From positions 434,001 to 498,000 of the forward strand of contig NZ_JAHRXJ010000011.1 in assembly GCF_019104765.1 (NCBI RefSeq): a stretch of DNA of 64,000 nucleotides, read 5' to 3'. The notes under the pieces were generated by a model. It did not search any database and was not told the DNA's origin. It saw only the letters and a program-made list of their open reading frames with translations. The stretch's first letter is position 1. Every line of letters begins with the position of its first letter. The translations under genes were made by a program, and so were the position numbers. This document shows positions 17,889 to 29,709 of this stretch, one piece after another. The stretch is from Synechococcus sp. HK05 (GTDB lineage: Bacteria > Cyanobacteriota > Cyanobacteriia > PCC-6307 > Cyanobiaceae).

Positions 17889-20705
17889 ATGGCGCGATTG
17901 GCTGTTCCTGCGCCCGTGACCGACGCTTTGCCCAAGACCTACGACCCGGTGGGCACCGAAGCGCGCTGGCAGCAGGCCTGGGAAACCAGCGGCGCCTTCC
18001 ACCCCGATCCCAGTGCTCCCGGCGAGCCGTTTTCTGTGGTGATCCCGCCGCCGAATGTGACCGGCAGCCTGCACATGGGCCATGCCTTCAACACAGCCCT
18101 GATCGACACGATCGTGCGCTTCCAGCGCCTGCAGGGCAAGAACGTGTTGTGTCTGCCCGGCACCGACCACGCTTCGATCGCGGTGCAAACGATCCTCGAG
18201 AAGCAGCTCAAGGCTGAGGGCAAGCGCAAGGAGGATCTCGGCCGTGAGGCCTTTTTGGAGAAGGCCTGGGAGTGGAAGGCCCAGAGCGGCGGCACGATCG
18301 TGGGCCAGCTGCGCCGGCTTGGCTATTCGGTGGACTGGCAGCGCGAGCGCTTCACCCTCGATGCCGGCTGCAGCACGGCGGTGATTGAAGCGTTCAACCG
18401 CCTGCATGAGCAGGGGCTGATCTACCGGGGTGAATACCTGGTGAATTGGTGCCCCGCCTCGGGCTCGGCGGTGAGCGATCTGGAGGTGGAGATGAAGGAG
18501 GTGGATGGCCACCTCTGGCACTTCCGCTATCCGCTCACGGCTGGTGCGGCGGCCGATGGTCGCACCCACCTGGAGGTGGCCACCACACGCCCGGAAACGC
18601 TGCTGGGCGACACGGCCGTGGCGGTGAACCCCAAGGATCCGCGCTATGCCGATCTGGTGGGACAAACCCTCACCCTGCCGCTGGTGGGCCGCGAGATCCC
18701 GATCGTGGCCGACGACCACGTGGATGCGGAGTTCGGCACCGGCTGCGTGAAGGTGACCCCCGCCCACGACCCCAATGATTTCGCCATCGGCCAGCGCCAC
18801 AACCTGCCGCTGATCACGGTGATGGCGAAAGACGGCTCGATGAATGAAGCCGCCGGTCGCTTCCAGGGCCTGGATCGCTTCGAGGCGCGCAAGGCCGTGG
18901 TGGCCGCCATGGAGGAAGGCTGCTTCCTAGTGAAGGTGGAGGACTATCGCCACAGCGTGCCCTTCTCCGATCGCGGCAAAGTGCCGGTGGAGCCGCTGCT
19001 CTCCACCCAGTGGTTTGTGAAAACGGAACCCCTGGCTGCTCGTTGCCGCGAGGCCCTCGAGAACGCTGATCCCCGCTTCGTGCCGGAGCGCTGGAGCAAG
19101 GTGTATCGCGACTGGCTCACCGACATCCGCGACTGGTGCATCTCCCGCCAGCTCTGGTGGGGCCATCGCATCCCCGCCTGGTTTGTGGTGAGCGAAACCG
19201 GTGACGAGATCACCGACACCACTCCTTATGTGGTGGCCCGCGATGAAGCGGAAGCCCGCGCCAAGGCCGAAGCCCAGTTCGGTGGCGGCACCCACGCCCA
19301 TCCCCTGGTGCTCGAGCAAGATCCTGACGCCCTCGACACCTGGTTCTCCAGTGGCCTCTGGCCCTTCTCCACCCTGGGCTGGCCCGATGCGGATGCCGCC
19401 GATCTGGCCCGTTGGTATCCCACCAGCGTGCTGGTGACGGGCTTCGACATCATCTTTTTCTGGGTGGCCCGGATGACGATGATGGCCGGCGCCTTCACCG
19501 GCCAAATGCCCTTCCAGGACGTGTACATCCACGGCCTGGTGCGGGATGAAAACAACCGCAAGATGAGCAAATCGGCGGGCAATGGCATCGACCCGCTGCT
19601 GCTGATCGATCGCTACGGCGCCGATGCCCTGCGTTTCGCTCTGGTGCGTGAGGTGGCTGGTGCGGGTCAAGACATTCGCCTCGACTACGACCGCAAATCC
19701 GACACCTCCGCCACGGTGGAGGCCTCGCGCAACTTCGCCAACAAGCTCTGGAACGCCACCCGGTTCGCGCTGATGAACCTGGACGGCGAGACGCCCGCCT
19801 CGCTGGGTGACCCGGATCCCGCGGCGCTGCAGCTGGCGGATCGCTGGATCCTCTCGCGCCTGGCGCGGGTGAACCGCGAAACGGCCGAGCGCTACGGCAG
19901 CTACGGCCTGGGTGAAGCGTCCAAGGGTCTCTACGAGTTCGCCTGGAACGAGGTGTGCGACTGGTATGTGGAGCTGATCAAGCGGCGCCTGCAGGTGCCG
20001 GCTGAGCTGGAGGGGCCTGCCCTTGAGGTGGCGCTCGCCGATCAGCGCACCGCGCGGCAGGTGCTCGCCAAGGTGCTCAATGCCCTGCTCGTGATGCTTC
20101 ATCCGCTGATGCCGCACTTGAGCGAAGAGCTCTGGCATGGCCTCACCGGCGAGCCGGACACCACGTTCCTCGCCCTTCAGCCCTGGCCGGAGCTGGATGC
20201 TGCGGCTCTGGACGACAACCTGGAAGCCTCCTTTGCCGAGTTGATCGAGGCGATCCGCGTGGTGCGCAACCTGCGGGCGGTGGCCGGGCTCAAGCCGAGC
20301 CAGAGCGTGCCGGTGCGCTTTGTTTCGGGTCGCCCCGAGCTGGCAGCGGTGCTCACGGCTGCCACCGCTGACATCACCGCCCTCACCCGCGCCGAGCGGG
20401 TGGAGGTGTTGGATCCGGCCGCGGCGGACGCCAACCCCGCCACCAAGGCCCTGGCCGGTGTGAGCGGTGAGCTGCAGGTGGTGTTGCCGATCGAGGGCTT
20501 GGTGGATCTCGAGGCCTTGCGCGCCCGCCTCGAGAAAGACATCGCCAAGGCCGAGAAGGAGATCAAGGGCCTGGCCGGCCGTCTCGCCAATCCCAACTTC
20601 GCGGACAAAGCGCCGCCGGAGGTGGTGGCGGAGTGCAAAGCCAACCTGGCAGAAGCGGAAGCCCAGGCCGAGCTGGCCCGCAAGCGGCTCGCGGATCTAG
20701 GCTGA
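17889..20705 (+). CDS. valS: valyl-tRNA synthetase
   Basis: Class I synthetase, 938 residues. The HIGH-type motif is in [16 protein letters not shown] (about residues 53-68), the editing domain lies in the middle, and the KMSKS loop is [11 protein letters not shown] (about 555-565). A C-terminal coiled coil ([20 protein letters not shown] and onward) is typical of bacterial ValRS. It charges tRNA-Val, one of which is encoded at 7455. The frame is intact. Confidence 0.97.
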   Translation: MARLAVPAPVTDALPKTYDPVGTEARWQQAWETSGAFHPDPSAPGEPFSVVIPPPNVTGSLHMGHAFNTALIDTIVRFQRLQGKNVLCLPGTDHASIAVQTILEKQLKAEGKRKEDLGREAFLEKAWEWKAQSGGTIVGQLRRLGYSVDWQRERFTLDAGCSTAVIEAFNRLHEQGLIYRGEYLVNWCPASGSAVSDLEVEMKEVDGHLWHFRYPLTAGAAADGRTHLEVATTRPETLLGDTAVAVNPKDPRYADLVGQTLTLPLVGREIPIVADDHVDAEFGTGCVKVTPAHDPNDFAIGQRHNLPLITVMAKDGSMNEAAGRFQGLDRFEARKAVVAAMEEGCFLVKVEDYRHSVPFSDRGKVPVEPLLSTQWFVKTEPLAARCREALENADPRFVPERWSKVYRDWLTDIRDWCISRQLWWGHRIPAWFVVSETGDEITDTTPYVVARDEAEARAKAEAQFGGGTHAHPLVLEQDPDALDTWFSSGLWPFSTLGWPDADAADLARWYPTSVLVTGFDIIFFWVARMTMMAGAFTGQMPFQDVYIHGLVRDENNRKMSKSAGNGIDPLLLIDRYGADALRFALVREVAGAGQDIRLDYDRKSDTSATVEASRNFANKLWNATRFALMNLDGETPASLGDPDPAALQLADRWILSRLARVNRETAERYGSYGLGEASKGLYEFAWNEVCDWYVELIKRRLQVPAELEGPALEVALADQRTARQVLAKVLNALLVMLHPLMPHLSEELWHGLTGEPDTTFLALQPWPELDAAALDDNLEASFAELIEAIRVVRNLRAVAGLKPSQSVPVRFVSGRPELAAVLTAATADITALTRAERVEVLDPAAADANPATKALAGVSGELQVVLPIEGLVDLEALRARLEKDIAKAEKEIKGLAGRLANPNFADKAPPEVVAECKANLAEAEAQAELARKRLADLG

Positions 20706-20722
20706 GCCGCTGCTTAGCCGGT

Positions 20723-22258
20723 TCAGTTGGGCGTGATCATCACCTTGAAGATCTCGCCCGAGGCCACGGTGTAGTTGGAGCTGCCGTAGGTGGTGAGGTC
20801 GTTGAAGTCGTTAGCCACCTGCGATTCGATGCCACCCACCACGTAGCCCACCAACACCGATTCGCCAGCCCTGGTGCGGCGCTGTAGGCGATCCAGATCC
20901 ACCACGCCGTCGGCGAGGTAGCGAACGCGCCGGTCCTGGCCCGGGGCCAGGGGGATGAAGGCGGAGGAGGCGCCATAGGTGAGGGGCTCTCCTGCGGCGT
21001 TCTCGAGGCTGGGGAAGCTGCCGGCCAGGGATTGCGTCCAGCTGTTGTCGGCGTTGCGTTTGATCGCAGCGATCTGGGAGGTGAACGGGTACGACGGCGC
21101 CAGATCGGGGTTGTTCTCCCGGTTCACGTAGTAGGGCTGGCCTTCGGGATCGAGCGTGATCGCGGAGATGCCACCGAAGATCAGGCTTGTTTGGCTGTCG
21201 TCGCCGCGGGAATACAGCCCCAGATTGGCGGCGGTGTATTGATTGATGCCTTGCCGGAAGGTGGCGGGATCATCGGCATTGGCCATGGTGGGTTGGCCGG
21301 TGAGTAGATCGATCTGCACCGGAACGGTCCACACGCCGGCGCCGCCATAGAACACGCCGCCAAGGGCTTCGCCATGGCGGCTCAGCTCGCCATCGGCTTG
21401 TTGCTTCAGCTGGTTCACGATGTTGAGATCCCGCCGCCGGTAGCGGGAGTCGTCCGGGCGGGACACACTGTTGAGCCGGTAGCTGAGTTTGCCCTGATTC
21501 GGCTTGTAGCGAATGTCGAAATTGCGGACCTGGGCGGTGTACAGCCCATTGCTGCCTGGGGTGTACCCGCCGGAGAAGTCCTGCCCGAAGATCAGCTGAG
21601 CCTGATTCTCGTTCTCGCCTTGCAGCATCTCGCCGCCGGTCACGGCGAAGAGGTGGGTGTTCTGCCCGTTCACCTGTAGCGCCTCGCCCGCCACTGAGAG
21701 AACGCTGTGTTTCGGTAGGCGCAGGGTTTGCTTCTTCGCCCAGGCGGCCAGATCATCCAGCTGAATGGCGGAGAGACGGTTGCGGGTGGAAAAGCTCTGG
21801 GTCGCCCCGTCGTACACGTAGCCGCCCACCCGGAACAGCACGTCCTCGCGTTGGAACTGCTGGGCGTTGGTGGTGGCCAGCGACAGCTGCTTGCCGGAGC
21901 CCAGGCCGGATTTCGCCAGCGGCCGCGACCAGCTGCGCTCCTTCACTGGGTCGTACACCCAGATGCGTTCGTTCTGATGGGAGGGCGGGAAGTTGGCCTT
22001 TCCGTCGGGCGTGAAGTTGTGCAGACCATTGGTGCGTCCGCCGATCAGTACCCATTCGCCGGAGCTGGTCTGGCCGGCACTGAACGACTGCAGGGTGGGA
22101 AAGCTGGCCTGACGCTGCTCCAGTTGTTTCAGCTCCACCGTCCACGGCTCGCTCCAGCTGCTCAGGGGGCTGGCGGTGGCGGTCTGATCCGCTCCCGTTG
22201 CACTTAGCGGCAGATCAGCGGTTTCGGCCATAGCTGAAACGCGGGCGTCTGTCTGCAT
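20723..22258 (-). CDS. hypothetical protein with kelch-like repeats
   Basis: About 511 residues from MQTDARVSAMAETADLPLSA. The body is beta-rich with repeats such as GEWVLIGGRTNGLHNF, ERIWVYDPVKERSWSRPL and VLFRVGGYVYDGATQSF, which suggests a kelch-like beta-propeller. No enzyme motif is seen. No clear signal peptide is present, although a longer frame is open to 22327. It converges on valS with a 17-base gap. Confidence 0.6.
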   Translation of the reverse strand: MQTDARVSAMAETADLPLSATGADQTATASPLSSWSEPWTVELKQLEQRQASFPTLQSFSAGQTSSGEWVLIGGRTNGLHNFTPDGKANFPPSHQNERIWVYDPVKERSWSRPLAKSGLGSGKQLSLATTNAQQFQREDVLFRVGGYVYDGATQSFSTRNRLSAIQLDDLAAWAKKQTLRLPKHSVLSVAGEALQVNGQNTHLFAVTGGEMLQGENENQAQLIFGQDFSGGYTPGSNGLYTAQVRNFDIRYKPNQGKLSYRLNSVSRPDDSRYRRRDLNIVNQLKQQADGELSRHGEALGGVFYGGAGVWTVPVQIDLLTGQPTMANADDPATFRQGINQYTAANLGLYSRGDDSQTSLIFGGISAITLDPEGQPYYVNRENNPDLAPSYPFTSQIAAIKRNADNSWTQSLAGSFPSLENAAGEPLTYGASSAFIPLAPGQDRRVRYLADGVVDLDRLQRRTRAGESVLVGYVVGGIESQVANDFNDLTTYGSSNYTVASGEIFKVMITPN

Positions 22259-22282
22259 GGTGGGCAGAGTTTTCGCTGTTGT

Positions 22283-22500
22283 CAGCGCCGGTGCCCAGCC
22301 GTCACAGCAGTGCGTTCTGGTGCACAACAGGCTCCAGTCGGGGGGCTGGTGTTGGTGTGTTGGCCTCGTCGCCGTGCTCCTCCGCTTCGCCGGCCTTCAC
22401 CTCCAGGGCCTGCTCGATCACCCGGTCGGTGAGGGGGCGAAGTAGCTCGTCAGAGTGTCCTGGAGTTCCAGGAATCCGGCCAGAGCGTGTTGTTCACAAA
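22283..22500 (-). pseudogene. possible frameshifted remnant in a 400-base gap
   Basis: Between 22258 and 22665 no intact gene is evident. On the minus strand one frame reads LAGFLELQDTLTSYFAP up to a C-homopolymer at about 22432-22437. The adjacent frame then continues LTDRVIEQALEVKAGEAEEH and ends at about 22307 in VVHQNALL. Adding one C would join them into one protein-like tract. It may be a decayed gene, a sequencing indel or chance. No family is recognised. Confidence 0.25.
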
Positions 22501-22664
22501 GCTGCTGCTGAGACTGGCCATCACCGTGGTGCGCCACCCGCTCTCCCTCGCTTTCGGGCTGTCCTGGGCGGTGGTCACCGTGCGCAGCGGCTTTCCCCGT
22601 TTGGCATCGCAGCGTGCGGGGTCGGAACGGCTGGCACGGTAGGAGCCTTGTTCGCCGGCACGCC

Positions 22665-23297
22665 ATGACCATCCAGGCAGATGCACTGGCCCAGGGCGTG
22701 TCCACGCTGCTGCCGGCGCTCCAGTCGCCGGCCGGCGCCATCGCCTTTGTTCCCCTCTATGCCCTCTGGGTGACGTTGCTGTTGCCGGGGGTGTGGGCCT
22801 CGATGCTGGCCGGTGCTCTCTATGGCACCTGGTGGGGCAGCCTGATCGTGTTCGTGGGGGCTTGCCTCGGTGCGGAAGCGGCGTTTCTGCTGGGGCGCAC
22901 CTGGCTGCGCGGCTGGGCCCAGAACCGTTTGGCGGCACTGCCCAAGCTGCAGGCGGTGGAGCGGGCCGTGAGCCGGGAGGGCCTGAAGCTGGTGTTGCTC
23001 ACCCGCCTCTCGCCGGCCCTTCCCTTCTCGCTGCTCAACCTGGCCTATGGCCTGAGCGAGGTGAGCCTGCGCGATTACACGATTGGCCTGATCGGCATCC
23101 TGCCGGGCACGATCCTGTTCTGCGGGCTGGGAGCGCTGGCCGGTGATGTGGCCCGCTTCGGGGAAGTGCTCAGCGGTGAGGCCGACCCGGCCACCTGGGC
23201 CCTGCGCATCATCGGGATCCTGGCCACGGTGGCGGTGGTGTGGCTGGTGGGCCGGGCGGCCCGCAAGGCGCTTCAGGAGGCAGAGCCGCCGGGCTGA
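22665..23297 (+). CDS. TVP38/TMEM64-family membrane protein
   Basis: 210-residue inner-membrane protein with about five hydrophobic helices (WVTLLLPGVWASMLAGALYG; WWGSLIVFVGACLGAEAAFL). The SNARE-associated/DedA-like core signature is present: GAEAAFLLGRTWLR and LLTRLSPALPFSLLNLAYG. Such proteins are linked to membrane lipid handling; a precise role is unknown. The ATG at 22665 fits the conserved region better than the open frame from 22614. Confidence 0.83.
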   Translation: MTIQADALAQGVSTLLPALQSPAGAIAFVPLYALWVTLLLPGVWASMLAGALYGTWWGSLIVFVGACLGAEAAFLLGRTWLRGWAQNRLAALPKLQAVERAVSREGLKLVLLTRLSPALPFSLLNLAYGLSEVSLRDYTIGLIGILPGTILFCGLGALAGDVARFGEVLSGEADPATWALRIIGILATVAVVWLVGRAARKALQEAEPPG

Positions 23298-23446
23298 TCC
23301 GGCAGTCGCCAGTCGCGCAGCGCGGCGATCAGCACGAACCAGCCCAGGCGCAGCCTGGCCGCCACACCGGGGCGGGCGGCCAGCTCGGCATATTTCGCCC
23401 GGCCGCATTCGGTTTTGATCCAGCGGTGGATGGCGGGTTGCTGCAT
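23273..23446 (-). CDS. 57-residue hypothetical protein
   Basis: Short ORF from MQQPAIHRWIKTECGRAKYA followed by a hydrophobic segment (LRLGWFVLIAALRDWRLP). It may be a small membrane-associated protein. It overlaps the end of the TVP38 gene by 25 bases in convergent orientation. Codon use is host-like and the sequence is not low-complexity, which favours a real gene, but no family is recognised. Confidence 0.45.
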   Translation of the reverse strand: MQQPAIHRWIKTECGRAKYAELAARPGVAARLRLGWFVLIAALRDWRLPDQPGGSAS

Positions 23447-23517
23447 GCCGACCAGGTTATGGATGGTGCGTTGGCGCTGCAGCGGCCAGGATGGTGGCAA
23501 CGCCGTTTGAGGCCGCG

Positions 23518-23811
23518 ATGAACAGGCATGGGTTGTTAGCCGGTGCTGTGGCCGGCTTCAGCGTGTTGGCAGCAGGCCCACTGCACGCCGCCGTGGTCTG
23601 CACCGGACCCGGCTATCCGCCCGGTTGCGTGGAGGTGGAGGCAGCTCCGGTGCGCGTCTACGCCCGTCCGGTGGCCACGCCTGGCGGCCCTGTGGTGAAT
23701 CCCAGCCCTGGTGTGGGCTACGGGGCGCCGGGTGCAGGAGTGCGGCCTGCGGCGGGTCCGGGTGTGGGACCGAATGCTGGCGGGCCCGTGAATCGACCGG
23801 GCTATCGCTGA
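23518..23811 (+). CDS. small secreted Gly/Pro-rich protein
   Basis: 97 residues with a clear signal peptide (MNRHGLLAGAVAGFSVLAAG, cleavage probably after LHA before AVVCTGPGYP). The mature part has two cysteines (CTGPGYPPGC) and then a Pro/Gly/Val-rich low-complexity tail (residues 45-97), consistent with a periplasmic or wall-associated protein. Function is unknown. It converges on ligA with a 17-base gap. Confidence 0.62.
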   Translation: MNRHGLLAGAVAGFSVLAAGPLHAAVVCTGPGYPPGCVEVEAAPVRVYARPVATPGGPVVNPSPGVGYGAPGAGVRPAAGPGVGPNAGGPVNRPGYR

Positions 23812-23828
23812 GACTGGGCTGGCTGGGT

Positions 23829-26337
<2,509 letters not shown>

Positions 26338-26457
26338 GGGCGCGCGGAGAGGAGTGGGGGTGATTCTGCAGGAGCAGCTTCACCCCGGCGCAGTGCGGGT
26401 TCCAGCACCGGGCCGGAGATCTCAGCCAAACTGCCCCCGTTGCAGTCAGCCCTGAGC

Positions 26458-27003
26458 GTGCCCCTCGTCCCGCTGCTGCCGCTGTTTCATCGCCTTAACC
26501 GCGAACACTTCAGCGGTGAGCTGGCTGATGCCGATGGACAGGCTCTGGTGGCTGTGCGCTGGAGTGATGGGCGGATGCGCCGCAGCGCTGGCCTCTACCG
26601 CTTTGGCCGCGACCGTCAGGGCCGCTCGATCAGCGAGATCGTGCTCTCGCGGCCGCTGCTGGAGCCCCTGCCCCAGGAGGCCACCCTCAGCACCCTCTGC
26701 CACGAAATGATCCACGCCTGGGTGCATCGGGTGGTGCAGGCCGATGAGGTGCATGGGCCCCACTTCCGGAGCCGGATGGCGGCGATCAATGCAGCCCAGC
26801 GGGCGTTTGAAGTGAGCGTGCGCCACCGCTTCCCTGTGCCCAGTGAACCGGCGCGCTGGATCGCCTCCTGCCCCAGCTGCGGTCTGGAATCCCCCTATCG
26901 CCGCCGCCGACCTGGAGTGGCCTGCCGCTTGTGTTGCGAGCGGCTCCACGGCGGCCGCTGGCATGCCAGCTGTCAGCTGGTGTTCACGCCGGCGGCCGCC
27001 TAG
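26458..27003 (+). CDS. SprT-like zinc metalloprotease-domain protein
   Basis: 181 residues. The catalytic zinc motif HEMIH (in STLCHEMIHAWVHRV, about residues 82-96) is the SprT HExxH, and a C-terminal zinc ribbon has CPSCG and CRLCCERLHG. SprT/Spartan relatives degrade DNA-protein crosslinks; the role of bacterial SprT-like proteins is less clear. I chose the GTG at 26458 (VPLVPLLPLFHRLNREHF); the frame is open far upstream across the antisense neighbour. Confidence 0.8.
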   Translation: MPLVPLLPLFHRLNREHFSGELADADGQALVAVRWSDGRMRRSAGLYRFGRDRQGRSISEIVLSRPLLEPLPQEATLSTLCHEMIHAWVHRVVQADEVHGPHFRSRMAAINAAQRAFEVSVRHRFPVPSEPARWIASCPSCGLESPYRRRRPGVACRLCCERLHGGRWHASCQLVFTPAAA

Positions 27004-27013
27004 GTTGCCGGCC

Positions 27014-27115
27014 ATGGGCACGGCGTTGTGGGCACTGCAATGGAGCGGGCTGACCATCGCCTTGGTGGGTCTGGCCCGGGAACGCTGGTTGCGGGCCAGA
27101 CGGTTGCAGCGCTGA
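27014..27115 (+). CDS. 33-residue putative membrane peptide
   Basis: Short ORF MGTALWALQWSGLTIALVGL followed by a basic end (ARERWLRARRLQR): one hydrophobic segment with positive residues after it, the layout of a single-pass small membrane protein. It lies in the 142-base gap between the SprT-like gene and the gene at 27146, all on the plus strand. It may be real or chance. Confidence 0.35.
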   Translation: MGTALWALQWSGLTIALVGLARERWLRARRLQR

Positions 27116-27145
27116 AGCTCTGCGCAGCGCATCTAGCCTGATCGG

Positions 27146-27661
27146 ATGGTGGATGCCTACGACAACTGGCGTGACGAACGCCCCGACGACCGCGGCGAGC
27201 GGCGTGGTCTGCGCCGTGGGGAGCCGCGCCTGGAGCAGCGCCTCGATCAGTGGGTGTCGGCCGGCCGGCAGTTGGTGGATGGGGTATCGGGGGCCCGTCC
27301 CGGCTCACGGCCAGGCGGCCGCGCCACTGGCCTGAAGCTCGATCACCTCGGCCGCTGGGTGGAAGACAAGCTCGATTGGCTCCTGGAAGACGAGGAGGGC
27401 TGGCGCGAATCCTGGGAGGGATCGGAGGCTTCGCCGCCAGCGAGGCGATCGCCACGGCGTGAACCTCTGCAGGCGATCTCGCGTCGCCGCCCTGCGCGCC
27501 AATCGGCTCCAGATGGCGATGCCTGGCCGGATGAGGAGAGCTTCAGCGTGAGCCGATGGCAACGCGGCAGCGCAGGTGCTGATGCTGCGGCGCCTGAGCC
27601 GCCCCCGCCGGTTCAGAGCGGACGCGCTGTGCCGCGCTCATCGCGTCGCCGCTTCGACTGA
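27146..27661 (+). CDS. charged hypothetical protein
   Basis: 171 residues, Arg/Asp/Glu-rich, beginning MVDAYDNWRDERPDDRGERR. A central amphipathic part (LKLDHLGRWVEDKLDWLLED) is followed by a disordered Pro/Arg-rich tail. No domain is recognised. The last 49 bases overlap the convergent gene at 27613. Confidence 0.6.
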   Translation: MVDAYDNWRDERPDDRGERRGLRRGEPRLEQRLDQWVSAGRQLVDGVSGARPGSRPGGRATGLKLDHLGRWVEDKLDWLLEDEEGWRESWEGSEASPPARRSPRREPLQAISRRRPARQSAPDGDAWPDEESFSVSRWQRGSAGADAAAPEPPPPVQSGRAVPRSSRRRFD

Positions 27662-28140
27662 CGGTTGTGGCGCGCTGTGCCGCGCTCGGCCACTTGAAAG
27701 CTGCAGCCGATCTGGCGGAGTTCAGCGTTCACCGGGTCGACGAGTTCGCCGGGGAGGTCTTCCGCCATCTGGGCCGCACTGGTGCTGATCGATGGAGACC
27801 CTTCCGTGAGGGCGCTGAGGAGCTGGGCCCACTGCTGCACCAGGGTGGTGCGCTGGATCGGTTCGAGGCCGGCCCGTTGAAACACAGCCTGGCAATGGCT
27901 GCGATGCCACTGGGTGGGGCCATGGGCATGGGGCTGATGGCCCCGGATCGCGCAACCACTGCGCAGGGCATGGCGGCTGGGCTGTCCGCTGGCATCGCGC
28001 AGGCCGGCCTCGCTGAGCAGACGGCCGCAGTGCACAGCGGAGATTCCATAAATGCGCCCCAGGTCGGTGAGGGAGAGCCACTCGGGTTCGGCTGTGGCCG
28101 CTGGAGGCGGCGCTTGGCCGCCGCGGAGGAGATGAAGCAT
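27613..28140 (-). CDS. hypothetical protein with helix-turn-helix-like N-terminus
   Basis: 175 residues. Residues about 21-48 (WLSLTDLGRIYGISAVHCGR) read as a helix-turn-helix that could bind DNA. The middle has HxH/Cys residues (CAIRGHQPHAHGPTQWH) and a helical C-terminal part. It could be a phage-antirepressor-like or regulatory protein; no family is assigned. The last codons overlap the convergent gene, so the true stop is as read. A 93-base AT-richer leader lies upstream. Confidence 0.55.
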   Translation of the reverse strand: MLHLLRGGQAPPPAATAEPEWLSLTDLGRIYGISAVHCGRLLSEAGLRDASGQPSRHALRSGCAIRGHQPHAHGPTQWHRSHCQAVFQRAGLEPIQRTTLVQQWAQLLSALTEGSPSISTSAAQMAEDLPGELVDPVNAELRQIGCSFQVAERGTARHNRQSKRRRDERGTARPL

Positions 28141-28236
28141 TGGCCCTTGGAGAGTGCATTCATGCTGGCCTCAGCACATGCCCCTGCAAGGTGTCAAGCT
28201 TGTTCTGTAGCTACTCGTAGCGTTTGTATGAAAACG

Positions 28237-28818
28237 TTATGAAGCTGTGTGTTGGGCGGGCCCCAGCCAGCGCTCCAATGCCGGTGAGAACACCTCGCGG
28301 ATCACGGTGAGTTCACGGCCGCCGCGGAAAAACCGGTAGTGGCGGCTCCAGTAGGGGCCCGGATGACCGAATCCCTCCTCCAATCGAGGGGCCGCCACCA
28401 AGGCGAGGCCATCCACTTCGCGGTACAGCTCGGCGCGTTTGGCGGTGAGGCTGCGCCAGATCGGCTGGTTGCGTTCCTGCAGGTGCCGTTCGGCTTCGCT
28501 TTGGTTCCACCAGCTCTCTGCCCAGGCCAGGGTCTGGCTGCCGCAGCGCAGCCACACCTGGCGGCGCAGCAAGGGTTGATCCAGCTCGGCTACTTCAGTT
28601 GGCGCCTCCTGCGGCTGGCCGTTGTCGGCTTCCATGGCGATTACCTCCACGTCCACGGCAATGCCCGTGAGCGATTGCAGATGGCGGGTGGGGCTGCCAT
28701 CGCCCAGGAGCAGGAGGCGCCAGGGGCCGCTGAGCTCGCCGCCGAGCCCGGCTGCTACGGCCTCCGGGGCTGCCTGCCAAAGCGGCAGGGGGGAGGGCCA
28801 GAGCTCAGTGGGGGGCAT
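28237..28818 (-). CDS. chorismate lyase-like protein
   Basis: 193 residues with the chorismate lyase/DUF98 pattern: LLLGDGSPTRHLQSLTG near the N-terminus, RRQVWLRCGSQTLAWAESWW in the middle, and a C-terminal FRGGRELTVIREVFSPAL. In cyanobacteria this enzyme removes pyruvate from chorismate to give 4-hydroxybenzoate for plastoquinone synthesis. It is cytosolic, with no partner gene adjacent. Confidence 0.75.
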   Translation of the reverse strand: MPPTELWPSPLPLWQAAPEAVAAGLGGELSGPWRLLLLGDGSPTRHLQSLTGIAVDVEVIAMEADNGQPQEAPTEVAELDQPLLRRQVWLRCGSQTLAWAESWWNQSEAERHLQERNQPIWRSLTAKRAELYREVDGLALVAAPRLEEGFGHPGPYWSRHYRFFRGGRELTVIREVFSPALERWLGPAQHTAS

Positions 28819-28847
28819 CGGCGCAGCGCTGAGGGCCGGTAGGCCCC

Positions 28848-29708
28848 CTAGAAACCACTGCTGATGCTGACGCGGCGAGAGGCTCCACCGCGTTCGATCA
28901 CGGCGCTGTCGCCGCTGGTGGACACCAGCTTCCAGCCGCTGCTGCCGATCATTTCGCCCACCAGCGCATTGGTGGAACTGCCGCCCAGCTGGAAGATGGC
29001 GGAGCCTGGTTTGCCCGGAATCTGCACCACGCCCAGCAGTTCGGGTGTTCCCGAGCCAGCGCTTGCTGTTGAAGGTGCGCTGGCGCTGGCTGGAGGTGCT
29101 GGTGCCTGGAGGGTGCCGTTGAGGGGCACCTGGAGTGGTGGGGCGCCAGCCGGAGCGCTGCTCTCCAGTTGTGCGAGCTCTTCGATCCAGGGCTCGCTGG
29201 GTGGCGGGGGCGGCAGGGCATCGCTACTAGGACCAGGTGCTGCGGCCTCGGTGGCCGCCGGCGCGTTCTCGAGGCTTCGGATCCCTTCCAACAGGCGCAG
29301 GTTGCGTTCTTGGCGTAGGTCGTTGCGGGCTTCGCTCCAGCCATGCCAAAGGCCCAGGCCCCCTAGAAGGCCGAGGCCCGCCAAGGTGGTGGCTGCTAAC
29401 TGCCAGGCCTGAGGTCGGCGCCATGGCCAGCGCCAGCGCGTCTCGCGCACCTCCACCTCAATCGGTTCTGGATCGGGTGGTGGCGTTGGTTGGCGGCTGG
29501 TTGGTATGGGCGCGTGGTGGAGCTGAGCCGGGTTCGGGCGGCCGGCGTTCTCGAACACCCGATCCATCACCTGCTCCGCCTTGAGCTCCCAATAGGCCCG
29601 TGAGGTGCTGGTGGGACGGGACGCGCTCAAGGCCTTCGATGAAATCTGTACGGCCTGTACGGAATCGCCGTGCCAGGGCGGGGTGGCGCGCCTGGTGTTG
29701 AGCCGCAC
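28848..29708 (-). CDS. membrane-anchored proline-rich protein (possible PilP/GspC-like)
   Basis: 286 residues: a soluble N-terminal part with AYWELKAEQVMDRVFENAGR, a basic patch and one hydrophobic segment at about residues 104-122 (LAATTLAGLGLLGGLGLW). A long Pro/Ala/Ser-rich linker leads to a C-terminal beta domain (ELLGVVQIPGKPGSAIFQLG; VGEMIGSSGWKLV) like the HR/PilP domains of pilus or type II secretion proteins. The GTG at 29708 sits directly after the mnmG stop. Confidence 0.55.
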   Translation of the reverse strand: MRLNTRRATPPWHGDSVQAVQISSKALSASRPTSTSRAYWELKAEQVMDRVFENAGRPNPAQLHHAPIPTSRQPTPPPDPEPIEVEVRETRWRWPWRRPQAWQLAATTLAGLGLLGGLGLWHGWSEARNDLRQERNLRLLEGIRSLENAPAATEAAAPGPSSDALPPPPPSEPWIEELAQLESSAPAGAPPLQVPLNGTLQAPAPPASASAPSTASAGSGTPELLGVVQIPGKPGSAIFQLGGSSTNALVGEMIGSSGWKLVSTSGDSAVIERGGASRRVSISSGF

Positions 29709-29709
29709 C

